This document shows positions 1 to 9,055 of a stretch of 64,000 nt of DNA, in pieces. The DNA is taken from assembly GCF_028858535.1 (NCBI RefSeq), contig NZ_JAPMOU010000012.1, positions 62,001 through 126,000 of the forward strand, written 5' to 3'. The stretch is from Spartinivicinus poritis. GTDB taxonomy: Bacteria; Pseudomonadota; Gammaproteobacteria; Pseudomonadales; Zooshikellaceae. Position 1 is the first letter of the stretch, and each line of letters opens with the position of its first letter. The position numbers and the translations under genes are program-made. The notes under the pieces were generated by a model. It did no database searches. It was not told the DNA's origin and saw only the letters and a list, made by a program, of their open reading frames with translations.

Positions 1-1637
1 GTGAAGGGCTGGCCAGAGGCTATCTCAACTTGCCTTCATTAACCCAAGAAAAGTTTATTGAAAACCCGTTTAACGGCACTAGTCGAATGTATGCAACTGG
101 CGATTTAGCCCGCTGGCTTCCTGATGGAAATATCGAGTATCTTGGGCGTATCGATGATCAAGTGAAGATCCGCGGATTTCGGGTTGAGTGTGCGGAAATT
201 GAGGCCGTGATTAATCAGCAAGCTGGAGTCGATGCAGCTGTTGTGGTAGCAAAAAGCATCAATGGCAGCACCCAATTAGTTGCTTACTATACGTTAAAAC
301 CCTCTGCTAACAGCTCACAGGCTGTGCCTGATGAAGCCGCTTTAAGGCGGGCTACCAAAGCGAGACTAGCGGCTTATATGGTCCCTGCCGTTTTTATTCG
401 ATTGGATACGCTGCCGCTATCTGCCAATGGCAAAGCTAACCGTAAAGTGCTGAAACAACGGGAGGTAACACTGGCTAGTAAGCGGCGGTATCTACCACCC
501 AGTACCGAAACAGCACGTCAGTTGGCTCAGCTGTGGTGTGATATGTTAGCGCTGGAAAAAGTGGGTATGGCAGATGATTTTTTTGAGCTGGGAGGGCACT
601 CGCTTTTAGCCGTGCGAATGATTGCGCGGATCAACCAGCAATTTGGGCTAGCGCTGCCATTATCAGTGATGCTTGAATGCAAAACCCTGGCTGAAATGAC
701 CCGGTTAATCACCCGCTCATTGGAAAGTCCATCAGCTGAAAAGCAGCAGCCTTATCAGTATCTAGTGCCTATTCAGCCAGCGGGTCAACAGGCGCCACTG
801 TACTTGGTACACGGGGCTGGAGGAAATAGTTTTGCCTTTATTCCTTTAAGCCAAAGGCTTGGCAATGAGCAACCGTTGTTTGCCTTCCAACCGCCTGGCA
901 GTTACGGCGAACAGCCACCACTGAAAACGGTAGAAGCACTGGCCAGTTTTTATGTGGACCAATTATTAGCCCACTCAGACCAGGCCCAGTTTATGCTAGG
1001 TGGCTGGAGCATGGGAGGTGTTATTGCTTATGAAATGGCGTGCCAGCTTCAGGCAAAAGGTAAGTCAGTGAAGCGATTGGTGCTGATCGATAGCTACCTT
1101 CAAGCGCATATTGAACTGCTGACACAACAGGCCACGTCAGACGCTATATCGGCAAGTTTATTGGATGCCCAGGAGCGTTTATCTGACCTGTCTGTTTTCA
1201 CTCACCTAGTTAAAGAACTGAATCCCAATATTACGGACGAGGCTTTACGAACATTTGCCAGTCGCCATCAGGGCAAAAACCAACAGGCATTGATTGCTGC
1301 TTTGGGGGAGGATGCTTTGCTAAATGCTTGGGTGGGTGACGTGGGCCTTGACAGAATACAGCAGTTGCTTGATATCAACCTGGCGAACTTGAATGCGCTT
1401 AAGCATTACCAGGCTAAGCAAATGTTTTCTGGTGAGGCTTGGGTTTTTCAAGCGGCTGGGGAAAAGTATTTTCCTGCCATCGAGCAAACCCATCGGGCTG
1501 TTTGGAATAAATACCTTGAGCCGTCGCAGTCCCGCTTTATCCCTATCCAAGGCTCCCATTACACGATGATCCAAGAGCCTGCAGTGAAAGCAATGGCCGT
1601 TATTTTTGAAAAGGAAGTGTGTTCACATGCTCTCTAG
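1..1637 (+). CDS. Nonribosomal peptide synthetase, C-terminal part (A-PCP-TE), 5' truncated by window edge
   Basis: The frame is open from base 3, so the gene starts left of the window. The visible part begins inside an adenylation domain: YATGDLARW (A7), GRIDDQVKIRGFR (A8) and LPLSANGKANRK (A10, with the lysine that closes on the adenylate). A carrier domain follows with the phosphopantetheine site FFELGGHSLLA. The last ~290 residues are a type I thioesterase with the nucleophile elbow GGWSMGG and a late catalytic His in QGSHYTM. This is therefore the terminal module that releases a peptide product. The substrate code lies outside the window, so the product cannot be named. The 3' end overlaps the MATE exporter. 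Confidence 0.95.
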   Translation, partial: EGLARGYLNLPSLTQEKFIENPFNGTSRMYATGDLARWLPDGNIEYLGRIDDQVKIRGFRVECAEIEAVINQQAGVDAAVVVAKSINGSTQLVAYYTLKPSANSSQAVPDEAALRRATKARLAAYMVPAVFIRLDTLPLSANGKANRKVLKQREVTLASKRRYLPPSTETARQLAQLWCDMLALEKVGMADDFFELGGHSLLAVRMIARINQQFGLALPLSVMLECKTLAEMTRLITRSLESPSAEKQQPYQYLVPIQPAGQQAPLYLVHGAGGNSFAFIPLSQRLGNEQPLFAFQPPGSYGEQPPLKTVEALASFYVDQLLAHSDQAQFMLGGWSMGGVIAYEMACQLQAKGKSVKRLVLIDSYLQAHIELLTQQATSDAISASLLDAQERLSDLSVFTHLVKELNPNITDEALRTFASRHQGKNQQALIAALGEDALLNAWVGDVGLDRIQQLLDINLANLNALKHYQAKQMFSGEAWVFQAAGEKYFPAIEQTHRAVWNKYLEPSQSRFIPIQGSHYTMIQEPAVKAMAVIFEKEVCSHAL

Positions 1638-3033
1638 AACAGGGAATTATCTATCGACCAAAGCTGAAATAAAACAATTGGGTTTGTTGGCGTTGCCCAT
1701 CATGTTTTCACGTTTTAGTTTTGTTGCTATCGGTTTTATCGGGATTGTGATGGCGGGTCAAATTAGTACGGTTGACCTGGCAGCAGTCGCCACCGGCAGT
1801 AATATTTTTGGTTTTTTAGTGCATATTTCAACGGGTGTCTTATCAGCGTTAACCCCGCAACTGGCGTTTTTTTTCGGCAAAAAACAATATGATCGTATGG
1901 CTATCAAAATGACCCAGGCGCTCTGGGTTGCTTTGGCTTTAGGGTTAGTTATGGCCTTTTGCTTTCAAAATATTGAGCCTCTACTGCAATGGTATGAGGT
2001 TTCTCCTGAGCTAAAAAATAGAATCAGCCAGTACCTCTACATTATTTCTTGGGGAATGCCGGCGATGATGTTAGTGCAGTTATTAATTAGCTTCTTCAAT
2101 AGCATCGGCCAACCAAAGCCTGTTATGTTTATCGTATTGATAGCTATGTTGCTTAATATTCCTGTTAACGCCCTGTTTATTTATGGTTGGTTTGGGCTGG
2201 AGCCGCTAGGGGGGATCGGTTGTGGCTGGGGAGTTACCTTTACGGCAGTGTTTATGTTGATGGCACTGTTTGTTTACTATTTAAAACAGTACGCCCATTT
2301 CCGGTTATTTCGTTTTTACCTGGCAGTCAGAATTAATCAGCTGAAGCAGTTTTTAAAGCTTGGTTTACCGATTAGTGGTCAGATTTTTGCGGAACTGAGT
2401 ATTATGACCGCTATCTCTTTATCGATTGCCCATCTCGACCCAACCCTGATTGCTGCCCACCAGATAGCCATTAATGTGTCAGAGTTTTTGCTAACGGTAT
2501 TATTTGGTATCAGTATTGCCATCACGATACGAACAGGACAGACCTTAGGGCAAAAAGAGCCGCAGCTCGCTGCTCGGCGCAGTTGGTTTGCAGTGAAACT
2601 TGCTGCATTAATAGGGTTTGTGTTTATGGCGGTGGTTTTACTATTTTCCCAAAAAATACCCATGCTCTACAGCAATGATGCAGCTATTTTAGAGGTTGCC
2701 AGCCCATTGATGTTTTTTGTGGCTATTTTGCATTTTTTTGCAGCTCTAAAAGTAGGGGTTGTGGGGGCATTAAAAGGTTACCATGATACCGCATTGACCG
2801 TTTTAATTTATATTATTGGGTATTTTTGTTTAGTGTTTCCTTTGGGTTCCTATTTCAGCACTTTTAAAGGCCAGGCAGTACAAGGCTTTTGGTATGCATT
2901 GATTTTGGGCACAGCACTGATTGCGCTGTTAGTCAGCTTGCGGCTTCGGTATATCACCGAAAATAAAAGTTTTTTTCGTAAGCAATTTAAAAATGCTGGT
3001 GAAAAAAAGGATTCTGTTGCATCTAGCATTTAG
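1627..3033 (+). CDS. MATE-family efflux transporter
   Basis: 468-residue polytopic inner-membrane protein with about 12 hydrophobic segments, typical of the MATE (NorM/DinF-like) family of cation-coupled drug and metabolite exporters. I chose the ATG at 1627 because AAGGAAG lies 9 nt upstream; an upstream TTG at 1606 would have no such site. It overlaps the NRPS stop by 11 nt, so the two are translationally coupled. By context it is the likely exporter of the peptide made by the synthetase (inference); MATE pumps serve this role in some siderophore and toxin clusters. The C-terminal ~30 residues are charged and cytoplasmic. Confidence 0.92.
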   Translation: MLSRTGNYLSTKAEIKQLGLLALPIMFSRFSFVAIGFIGIVMAGQISTVDLAAVATGSNIFGFLVHISTGVLSALTPQLAFFFGKKQYDRMAIKMTQALWVALALGLVMAFCFQNIEPLLQWYEVSPELKNRISQYLYIISWGMPAMMLVQLLISFFNSIGQPKPVMFIVLIAMLLNIPVNALFIYGWFGLEPLGGIGCGWGVTFTAVFMLMALFVYYLKQYAHFRLFRFYLAVRINQLKQFLKLGLPISGQIFAELSIMTAISLSIAHLDPTLIAAHQIAINVSEFLLTVLFGISIAITIRTGQTLGQKEPQLAARRSWFAVKLAALIGFVFMAVVLLFSQKIPMLYSNDAAILEVASPLMFFVAILHFFAALKVGVVGALKGYHDTALTVLIYIIGYFCLVFPLGSYFSTFKGQAVQGFWYALILGTALIALLVSLRLRYITENKSFFRKQFKNAGEKKDSVASSI

Positions 3034-3057
3034 GGTCTGTTGACCCTTGCTCTACAG

Positions 3058-3138
3058 TTGCTGCTAAAAAGCCATTCTGTATTGTTCGCAATTGTTTTGG
3101 AATTTTTAACGCTATAAAAATAGTGGCTTCAGCAGCAA
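3058..3138. repeat. Short imperfect inverted repeat downstream of MATE gene
   Basis: TTGCTGCTAAAAAGCCA at 3058-3074 is nearly the reverse complement of TGGCTTCAGCAGCAAA at 3124-3139. A small perfect hairpin GGGTC-TGTT-GACCC sits just before, at 3033-3046. It may be a relic of an insertion-sequence end or a hairpin between the NRPS/MATE unit and the broken GMC gene. Nothing identifies it further. Confidence 0.3.
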
Positions 3139-3204
3139 AATACGACTAGAGACGACAGAGTGGAGAAACCCCTCAGTTAATAAAGTAAACAGGTAAGTTT
3201 AAAG

Positions 3205-3579
3205 ATGTACGATTACATAGTAGTAGGTGGTGGGTCTGCTGGTAGTGCATTGGCAGGGCGATTAAGTGAAATAAATGATGCTCGCGTGTTGTTGCTGGAA
3301 GCTGGACCCGTAGATAGCAATCCTTACATCCATATTCCCGTTGGTTTTCTTAAAATGAAAGGCGGGCCTTTGACATGGGGTTACAAAACGGCGCCTCAAT
3401 CTCACCTCAATAATCGCGAAATCCCATTTGCGCAGGCGCGAGTTCTCGGTGGTGGTGGCTCAATCAATGCTGAAATATTCACGCGTGGTTGTCCTCAAGA
3501 TTATGACCGTTGGGCCAATGAAGAGGGTTGTGTAGGCTGGTCCTTTGCTGATGTGCTCCCCTATTATGTAGTGGTATAA
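3205..3579 (+). pseudogene. Truncated GMC oxidoreductase (choline dehydrogenase-like)
   Basis: The 124 residues match the N terminus of FAD-dependent GMC oxidoreductases: the dinucleotide-binding motif [27 protein letters not shown], the GMC signature region [18 protein letters not shown], and [10 protein letters not shown]. Complete family members have about 530 residues, so the substrate-binding half and the catalytic His are missing. After LPYY the frame runs into VVV and a stop near the end of the topB C-terminal fragment on the other strand. This suggests the gene was cut by the rearrangement that also damaged topB. A good start remains, but a functional enzyme is very unlikely. Confidence 0.85.
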
Positions 3580-3640
3580 GCCCACTTGCTCTTTCAAAAA
3601 CAAGCCAGCCCCTAGAGTCGCCATGAAAGGAGATAGGTCA

Positions 3641-3895
3641 TTAAGAGCGCGATGCCTTGCCAAAACGAGTATATCCAGTTTGAACTAAGGGTTTGGTATA
3701 GGATTGTTTGGGTGCTTGGCCTTTCCCTTTTAGCTGACTAAATGCGCTCACATCTACCTGAGTAATTAATTGATGAAGGGTGTTTGTCATCGGCTCCATA
3801 AAGCTTTTATAGCTGGCTTCTTTGTTACTGATGGATGTTAAGTGTGACTCCCATGCCTGGTGCCGAGGTATTGGAAACAGTAAGGCTTTTTATTC
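3641..3895 (-). pseudogene. topB: topB C-terminal fragment (remnant of disrupted host topoisomerase III)
   Basis: The minus strand encodes an open stretch ending FGKASRS-stop (stop at 3641-3643). It contains AWESHLTSISNKEASYKSF followed by MEPMTNTLHQLI. This aligns with the C-terminal region of the intact TopB in this window (HWEHQLQAMAEKNQAYRPFM) and with the pattern WES-L--IS-K---Y--FM-P---L-QLI of proteobacterial TopB. The frame closes at a TAA at about 3886, and certain homology starts at about 3853. No initiation site is visible. Together with the N-terminal piece at 13.2-13.8 kb on the same strand and in the right order, it looks like the far end of one original topB. Roughly 370 middle codons are missing. 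Confidence 0.72.
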
Positions 3896-3974
3896 AGTAT
3901 CAGTCAGTGCATGATAGTTAAGCCGCAATAAACGTTAGTGTAAAATAAAGGTATTTATCTGGAAAGCTATCTTA

Positions 3975-4229
3975 ATGAAAACAGTTAAATCTATATTTGC
4001 AGATTTTTCAGTCAGTATTACAGACTTTAAGCAGAACCCCATGGCAGTGGTTGAACAAGCTGAAGGGGAAGCTGTCGTCGTACTAGATCATAATCAGCCA
4101 GTATTTTATTGTGTTCCAGCTGAAGCTTATGAGCTGTTAATGGATAAACTAGAAGATGCAGAGCTTGCAGCAGTTATTGAATCTCGCAAAGTGCAGAGTG
4201 AGCAGGAAGTGAGTATTAATGACTTATAG
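3975..4229 (+). CDS. Phd/YefM-family antitoxin (StbD-like), apparently orphan
   Basis: 84 residues. The N-terminal half (ADFSVSITDFKQNPMAVVEQAEGEAVVVLDHNQPVFYCVP) has the Phd/YefM fold signature: a short strand, SITDFKQNP, then VVVLDHN-PVFYCVPAEAYE. The C-terminal half is charged and helical, the toxin-binding part in known family members. Such antitoxins bind DNA to autorepress their operon and neutralise a RelE/ParE-type toxin. Here the expected overlapping toxin start (ATGACTTAT at 4219) opens a frame of only 17 codons, so the partner is gone. It sits at the left end of the island, where addiction modules are common. Confidence 0.82.
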   Translation: MKTVKSIFADFSVSITDFKQNPMAVVEQAEGEAVVVLDHNQPVFYCVPAEAYELLMDKLEDAELAAVIESRKVQSEQEVSINDL

Positions 4230-4272
4230 CAAGTTTTTATTTAATCTGATCTTACCAATTTTTCAGTGTTAG
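4219..4272 (+). pseudogene. Stub of RelE/StbE-like toxin gene
   Basis: An ATG overlaps the last codons of the antitoxin gene by 11 nt, the usual coupling in StbD-StbE/RelE pairs, and the product begins MTYS as many StbE-type toxins do (MTY...). It stops after 17 residues, and no toxin-like sequence continues in any frame to 4400. I infer a deleted toxin with only its start left. The resemblance is short, so this could be chance. Confidence 0.4.
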
Positions 4273-4404
4273 ATGCTTTTTTAATATTTATTATTCACTA
4301 ATTCAAGTAGAGTTAACAGGCACTGAATAAAAAGCTTATGGCAAGTTAGTAAGTCAATAAGCCTACTACACTTGCCACTTTTGAGTCCTCATAGTTGAGG
4401 GTTG

Positions 4405-6354
4405 CTAAGCTTTCGTGGAGCTGGCTCTTCTTTTAGTTTTTTGCTTACCACTGGTTCTTTTACGTTTAAATTTAGGTGGCTCAACCTGAGGAAGATGACG
4501 TAAAGATTCGGGGACATCGCCCATTTTAATCTTTGTCATAAGAGTTTGTACTCTCTGTTCGAGCGCGTCCATAAATGGTCGATAGGCCTGGTTTTTTTCT
4601 GCCATTGCTTGTAGCTGATGCTCCCAATGGGCTGTCATATCTGGGTATGTAGCCTCAAGTGGTAATGCGTGTATAAGCCCCCTTGCTGCCGGAGTGCTGA
4701 TAATAATTTTTCCATTACGTGCTAATAGCCCTCGCTTAAACAACGTTTCTAAAATGCCTGCTCTTGTTGCTTCTGTGCCAAGCCCATCAGTTTCTCTCAA
4801 GATTTTTTTTAGATCTTTATCTGCAACAAATCTAGAAATACCTGTCATTGCTTGTAATAAACTGGATTCAGTGAAAGGCTTCGGTGGTTCTGTTTTTCGA
4901 TCTTTGATTTCACCCTCACGGCACAGTAATTCCGTCCCCTTTTTAATTGCAGGTACGCTGTTTTGATGCTCATCTTGACCTTCTTTGCCAATCAATGTTT
5001 TCCAGCCTGCATCAATAAGTACACGCCCCTTAGCAATAAAACAGCCACCAGCAATATCAAAAACTAACTTGGATTCTGCATAACGTGCACTAGGGTAAAA
5101 TTGAATGATGTATTGCCTTGCTACTTGCTGGTAAATCTTTAATTCATTGGCAGTTAAGCCACTTAGGGACTGCTTTTTGGGTGTAGGAATAATGGCATGA
5201 TGTGCATCTACTTTACTATCATTCCATGCTTTAGACTTGAGCTGTCTATCTGCCTTTACAACTGCGTTACTAAGAATTTGTTCATTGTTTGCGATGGCAT
5301 CCAGCACTTGCTCTGACTGTTTGTAATGATCATTAGGTAAATATCGGCTATCTGAGCGTGGGTAGGTAATCAACTTATGTTTTTCATAGAGGGACTGGCA
5401 AGTATCTAACACTTGTTGAGCACTCAAGCCAAATCGTTTGGCGGCATCTATCTGAAGCGAAGATAGCGAATAAGGTAGGGGAGGGGCTTGTTTAGTTTGT
5501 TTCTGTTCAGATTCAATAACATGGGCCGGCTGACCGGCGATTCTTGAAGCAACATTTTCTACCAGTTTGCGGTGAATTACTCTTCCTTCTTCGTTTTGCC
5601 AGGGCTTGCAAGCTTCACTGGGCTGCCAGCGGGCACGAATCTCTATCATGGGATTTTGCTGGTAAGGTATGATCGCATCAAGTGTGAAATAATCTTTTGG
5701 TACGAAGTTCTCTATCTCTTCATCACGGCGCACAACTAAGCCAACCAGAGGCGATTGAACTCTTCCGACTGATAGAACTCCTTTATAGCCCGCCTTCTGC
5801 CCCAGTAAGGTATAGCCTCTGGACATGTTAATACCGTATAACCAGTCGGCTCTTGATCGAGCTAGGGCAGAAATAGACAGTGGTATGAACTCTCGATTAC
5901 TGCGCATTTGATTTAAGGCTGTCTTGACGGCGGGCAAGTTCAGGTCACTAATCAATAATCGTTGAATCTGATCTTTCTTTGCATTACTTACCTTACAGTA
6001 GTCAATTACCTCGTCTACCAATAGTTGGCCTTCTCGATCTGGGTCACCCGCATGGATGATTTGATCAAACTCTTTAAGAAGTTTACGAATAACAGAAAGC
6101 TGCTTTGATGCAGATTTTCGTGGTTTGAGCTGCCATTGTGTCGGGATTATTGGTAAATCAGTAAGCGACCAGCGCTTATATTTTTCATCATAAGCATCGG
6201 GTTCCACTTGCTCAAGTAGGTGACCAATACACCAGGTAACAACATCCCCGTTACTACACTTGATGAAACCTTGCTCCTTTTTTTGTGGGCTAGGCAATGT
6301 TGCGGCAATTGCTCTTGCTAGGCTGGGTTTTTCTGCAATGAAAAGACGTGACAT
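4405..6354 (-). CDS. topB: DNA topoisomerase III (intact, island-borne copy)
   Basis: 649-residue type IA topoisomerase that relaxes or decatenates DNA by single-strand passage. It has the N-terminal TOPRIM segment ([17 protein letters not shown], and [12 protein letters not shown] with the metal-binding acidic residues), SVGRVQSPLVGLVVRRD near residue 200, the active-site Tyr at about residue 331 in ITYPRSDSRYLP, and a basic Lys/Arg-rich tail. Length is normal for TopB. The N terminus is clearly similar to, but divergent from, the broken copy at 13.8 kb, so it is probably an acquired second allele. It starts ~100 nt downstream of the recombinase operon on the same strand and may be part of the element's cargo, supplying the activity lost by the host gene. 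Confidence 0.93.
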   Translation of the reverse strand: MSRLFIAEKPSLARAIAATLPSPQKKEQGFIKCSNGDVVTWCIGHLLEQVEPDAYDEKYKRWSLTDLPIIPTQWQLKPRKSASKQLSVIRKLLKEFDQIIHAGDPDREGQLLVDEVIDYCKVSNAKKDQIQRLLISDLNLPAVKTALNQMRSNREFIPLSISALARSRADWLYGINMSRGYTLLGQKAGYKGVLSVGRVQSPLVGLVVRRDEEIENFVPKDYFTLDAIIPYQQNPMIEIRARWQPSEACKPWQNEEGRVIHRKLVENVASRIAGQPAHVIESEQKQTKQAPPLPYSLSSLQIDAAKRFGLSAQQVLDTCQSLYEKHKLITYPRSDSRYLPNDHYKQSEQVLDAIANNEQILSNAVVKADRQLKSKAWNDSKVDAHHAIIPTPKKQSLSGLTANELKIYQQVARQYIIQFYPSARYAESKLVFDIAGGCFIAKGRVLIDAGWKTLIGKEGQDEHQNSVPAIKKGTELLCREGEIKDRKTEPPKPFTESSLLQAMTGISRFVADKDLKKILRETDGLGTEATRAGILETLFKRGLLARNGKIIISTPAARGLIHALPLEATYPDMTAHWEHQLQAMAEKNQAYRPFMDALEQRVQTLMTKIKMGDVPESLRHLPQVEPPKFKRKRTSGKQKTKRRASSTKA

Positions 6355-6445
6355 ATAGGATAACCAGAATAAAAATAAATAACTAGACGGCTTGCTAGAA
6401 ACTCATGATGACACAACATAGTACTTAGCTACCGAAGTGGCAAAA

Positions 6446-7828
6446 CTAATTGGTGCTTAACACATTATCTCGAAACTGAAAAATTATCTCTTGCATAGTA
6501 TCAATGACATCTCTAGTAATAATCTGATGGTATTTAGCTTCATCAGTGGTCTGTAACAGTCTATCAAGCATAATTTCTGCTGACCTAGCAAGCAATACTG
6601 AATCAATCGTCTCTTTATAGTTTGTTATTTCGTGAAAAGCTAAATCAATATATGTATCTAGTGATGATGTGTTTCTATGGCCTGTATACTGTTGAAGCTC
6701 TAGTTTCAAAGATTCTACATTGAGTAGTGCACGCCTAAACTCATCTTTGTTGTTTATATTATGCCTGCTAATTAAGTCGACCATGATCCGAGTAATATAA
6801 CCATGTCTAAAAAGATGTCCATGACCTAAGCTTGAGTCAATGGACATTGATTTACAAAGACGATTCATTTCCCCTGTCATTGTCTCTGGGGTAAGAGGTT
6901 TTCCGGTTTGATGATTTATAAATAGATAACCATGATCATTTTTGATTCCTATTGTCTTGCGTATGACTCTTTTTCTTGAGAAATCCATATAAAACAGACA
7001 TTCCTGAAGGAATCCACGTGGTACTGGAATCAATCTTGGTGTGCCTTTTTTTGCTGTTATCATACTAAGTAATGGTGAACTCTCACTTGAATTTAAGGCC
7101 TCATTGATGTCCTCTGTCTTGATATTAGCTATTTCAATACGCCTTCCCCCAGTCACTTCATAGGCGTAGATCATGATCTTTCTTCTGAGCCTAATATGTT
7201 TGTCTACTGTTTGGATAGCAGCTTGTTTTAATTTTTTAATAATGTTTAGGCTGATAGGGCTACGAGTCTTGACCGGACTAGGTTGAGGAAAGGATGAGTG
7301 ATGCCAATATTTCTTTTTTATAAGCCTAGCCTTGGTGCTAATACTAAATTCTTTTCTTTGCACTACAATAGAGCAGTTCATTGTACCAATGAAGTTTTCA
7401 TGGGAATGAAATTCACCAATGAAGTTTAAAAAATCAATGCAACGTCGTCCTATATTAAGGATCGTGTTTGTTGTTCTAATGATCTGGCCGGATTTATCCT
7501 TAATGCTTAGCCCATTGATAAATTGAGTGAATCTATTGTCAGTTAGCTCAATAAAGCTGATTTGATTATCAAAGCAAAACCGGATCAATGGTGATATATT
7601 CTTAGCGTAAGTTGCTACAGTTCCTCCCCTGGTTCTTCTGCTAAGATGTTGAGACCAAAGTTTAAGCATGTAAGCATTTGCCTCTATACAAGGAACCTTA
7701 TTGGGCCAGGTTAAAAATGGAAGATTAGCTGCCTCTCTCATTACAACTTCACCTGTCGTAGTATCGACAAAATAGGGCAGGCTAGTGCTTTCAGGTAAAA
7801 TTGAGAACAGTTGTTTTATTTTATTCAA
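6446..7828 (-). CDS. Tyrosine recombinase/integrase (third recombinase of the island operon)
   Basis: 460 residues. The N-terminal ~170 residues form a probable core-binding region. The catalytic domain has all expected residues: Arg in VTGGRRIEIANIK (residues 229-230), Lys in ITAKKGTPRLIPVP (260-261), HLFRHG (338-343), GH at 383-384 and Tyr at about 393 in SSLDTYIDLA. It should cut and rejoin DNA through a 3'-phosphotyrosine. Its start lies 12 nt after the stop of the small helical protein gene, so it is co-transcribed. It is the only one of the three recombinases here that looks fully intact in both reading frame and active site. The family is certain; the target site is inferred. Confidence 0.9.
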   Translation of the reverse strand: MNKIKQLFSILPESTSLPYFVDTTTGEVVMREAANLPFLTWPNKVPCIEANAYMLKLWSQHLSRRTRGGTVATYAKNISPLIRFCFDNQISFIELTDNRFTQFINGLSIKDKSGQIIRTTNTILNIGRRCIDFLNFIGEFHSHENFIGTMNCSIVVQRKEFSISTKARLIKKKYWHHSSFPQPSPVKTRSPISLNIIKKLKQAAIQTVDKHIRLRRKIMIYAYEVTGGRRIEIANIKTEDINEALNSSESSPLLSMITAKKGTPRLIPVPRGFLQECLFYMDFSRKRVIRKTIGIKNDHGYLFINHQTGKPLTPETMTGEMNRLCKSMSIDSSLGHGHLFRHGYITRIMVDLISRHNINNKDEFRRALLNVESLKLELQQYTGHRNTSSLDTYIDLAFHEITNYKETIDSVLLARSAEIMLDRLLQTTDEAKYHQIITRDVIDTMQEIIFQFRDNVLSTN

Positions 7829-7840
7829 AAAACTACCTAC

Positions 7841-8362
7841 CTACAAAGTATGAGTTGGATGAGATAGAGAAAGTAATGAATTTATTCTCTTCATATCTTT
7901 TTTGTAAAGAGCTTGAATTTTTTCATCTCCACTAGATGCATAAGTATGTGCTATTCTCTTTAACTCTTGACAGATCAAAACTAAATGCATGTTTTGCTGT
8001 TGTAGCAACACAATTTCAGCTTCTTTTTCCTTCAATAAATTGATAGCTCCCTTTTTAGTAGTCTTATTTCCTCTTGTCTCTATCTGCTTAGCTGACTCGA
8101 TAGCTTCAAGCGCATGGAGTCTAAGCCCGTCTAATCCTGAATAGCCACGACTTAATAACTGATCTGCATTGGCTTTGAGCGTATTCAATGCGCAAGGGTA
8201 AATGGCTAAGTCATCATTCTGATATGCAGATAGCTTTCGCTGTGATTTCAAAGCAGCTATACATCCTTTTTCTTTTAAAAATGCTTTTGGATCATTTACA
8301 ATATTTAGCAGTAGAGTTTCTAGTGCCTGAATAGATTTAATCCGAGTATTAGACACACACAT
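7841..8362 (-). CDS. Small helical accessory protein of the recombinase operon (TnpC/GinD-like position)
   Basis: 173 residues, mostly predicted helix. A charged heptad-rich stretch (NLLKEKEAEIVLLQQQNMHL) looks like a coiled coil, and SRGYSGLDGLRLHALEAIE precedes it. The start overlaps the end of the second recombinase by 14 nt, and the third recombinase begins 12 nt downstream, so it belongs to the operon. Tn554-type elements encode a small third protein (TnpC) and GInt islands a small fourth protein (GinD), both needed with the recombinases; this gene's size and context fit that role. The match is by position and general character, not by a recognised motif. Confidence 0.6.
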   Translation of the reverse strand: MCVSNTRIKSIQALETLLLNIVNDPKAFLKEKGCIAALKSQRKLSAYQNDDLAIYPCALNTLKANADQLLSRGYSGLDGLRLHALEAIESAKQIETRGNKTTKKGAINLLKEKEAEIVLLQQQNMHLVLICQELKRIAHTYASSGDEKIQALYKKDMKRINSLLSLSHPTHTL

Positions 8363-8981
8363 TATTTATCTCTCTTACTATCAGTGTTAGATGAATCTTA
8401 TCTACTACTTCACCTTGTTCATTTTCAACCTTTAAAAACTGTGGTTCCAATCGAATAAAATCTTCTTCAAGTAGCTGAAATATGTTGGATTCTAGCCGTT
8501 CCTTTAGTTCACTAATTGATGGAATGGTATCAATATGACCATTGATAAAATCTTCTTCCAAAAACTCAACCGCTTCCTGTAGGGTTCTGATCTCGACATC
8601 AGACACGCCAAAACGATTTTTAAGAATTATGCGTAACTTATCTGTGCTTTCAATATCATCAGCACTTAAACCATATAAAATACGTTGTGCTTGAACACCT
8701 CTTAAGACGGTTCCTGGTACAATTTCAGTGATATAGTGATAGAGGTGCTCTGTATCAGTATGACCAAGAAAATAGCGTAGTGTCCCTAACCCTTCATATC
8801 CTGACCCCCAAAAGAATGCCATGGCGAAAAATCTTCTAAGCTGATGTTGTCTAATGTAATAACGATGTTTCTGGCCATCTTTTGCTTTTATAGTTGGTGT
8901 TTCAAAATAATCACAAAAAATATTTAAACATCGATTTGATGTATCTGTATTGAAGATTTTCTCTTGGGTATAGCTGGAAAT
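8349..8981 (-). pseudogene. C-terminal part of second tyrosine recombinase (frame-disrupted)
   Basis: The frame is open from 8981 although the first ATG is at 8822. Translation across 8981-8822 continues the protein: NIFCDYFETPTIKAKDG, then YYIRQHQLRRFFAMAFFWG. It carries the H-x-L-R-R box (HQLRR) and GH...Y (YFLGHTDTEHLYHYITE) of tyrosine recombinases, followed by an acidic tail of ~120 residues. The N-terminal catalytic Arg lies in the neighbouring ORF ending at 9056. The two are separated by a TAA and a one-base shift near 8957-8965. This is therefore the 3' end of one damaged gene rather than a separate gene. The 3' end overlaps the next gene by 14 nt. Confidence 0.75.
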
Positions 8982-9055
8982 CTATAATGTGGCATAAATA
9001 GAATGCCTCTACCCTCAGATACAGCCTGTTTATTGAGCGAATCGACTATGTCACT

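Noticed and set aside
3460-3663. Minus-strand ORF starting LARHRALNDLSPFMATL as a possible transposase piece
   Set aside because: It overlaps the GMC fragment, and its first part is the wrong frame of the topB C-terminal remnant, whose own frame ends FGKASRS.
4405-6354. Intact topB being a composite of element-borne 5' and host 3' halves joined at SVGRVQ
   Set aside because: Attractive, but it leaves the separate C-terminal fragment at 3641-3895 unexplained, and I see no composition step within the gene. Codon or phylogeny analysis of the two halves would be needed.
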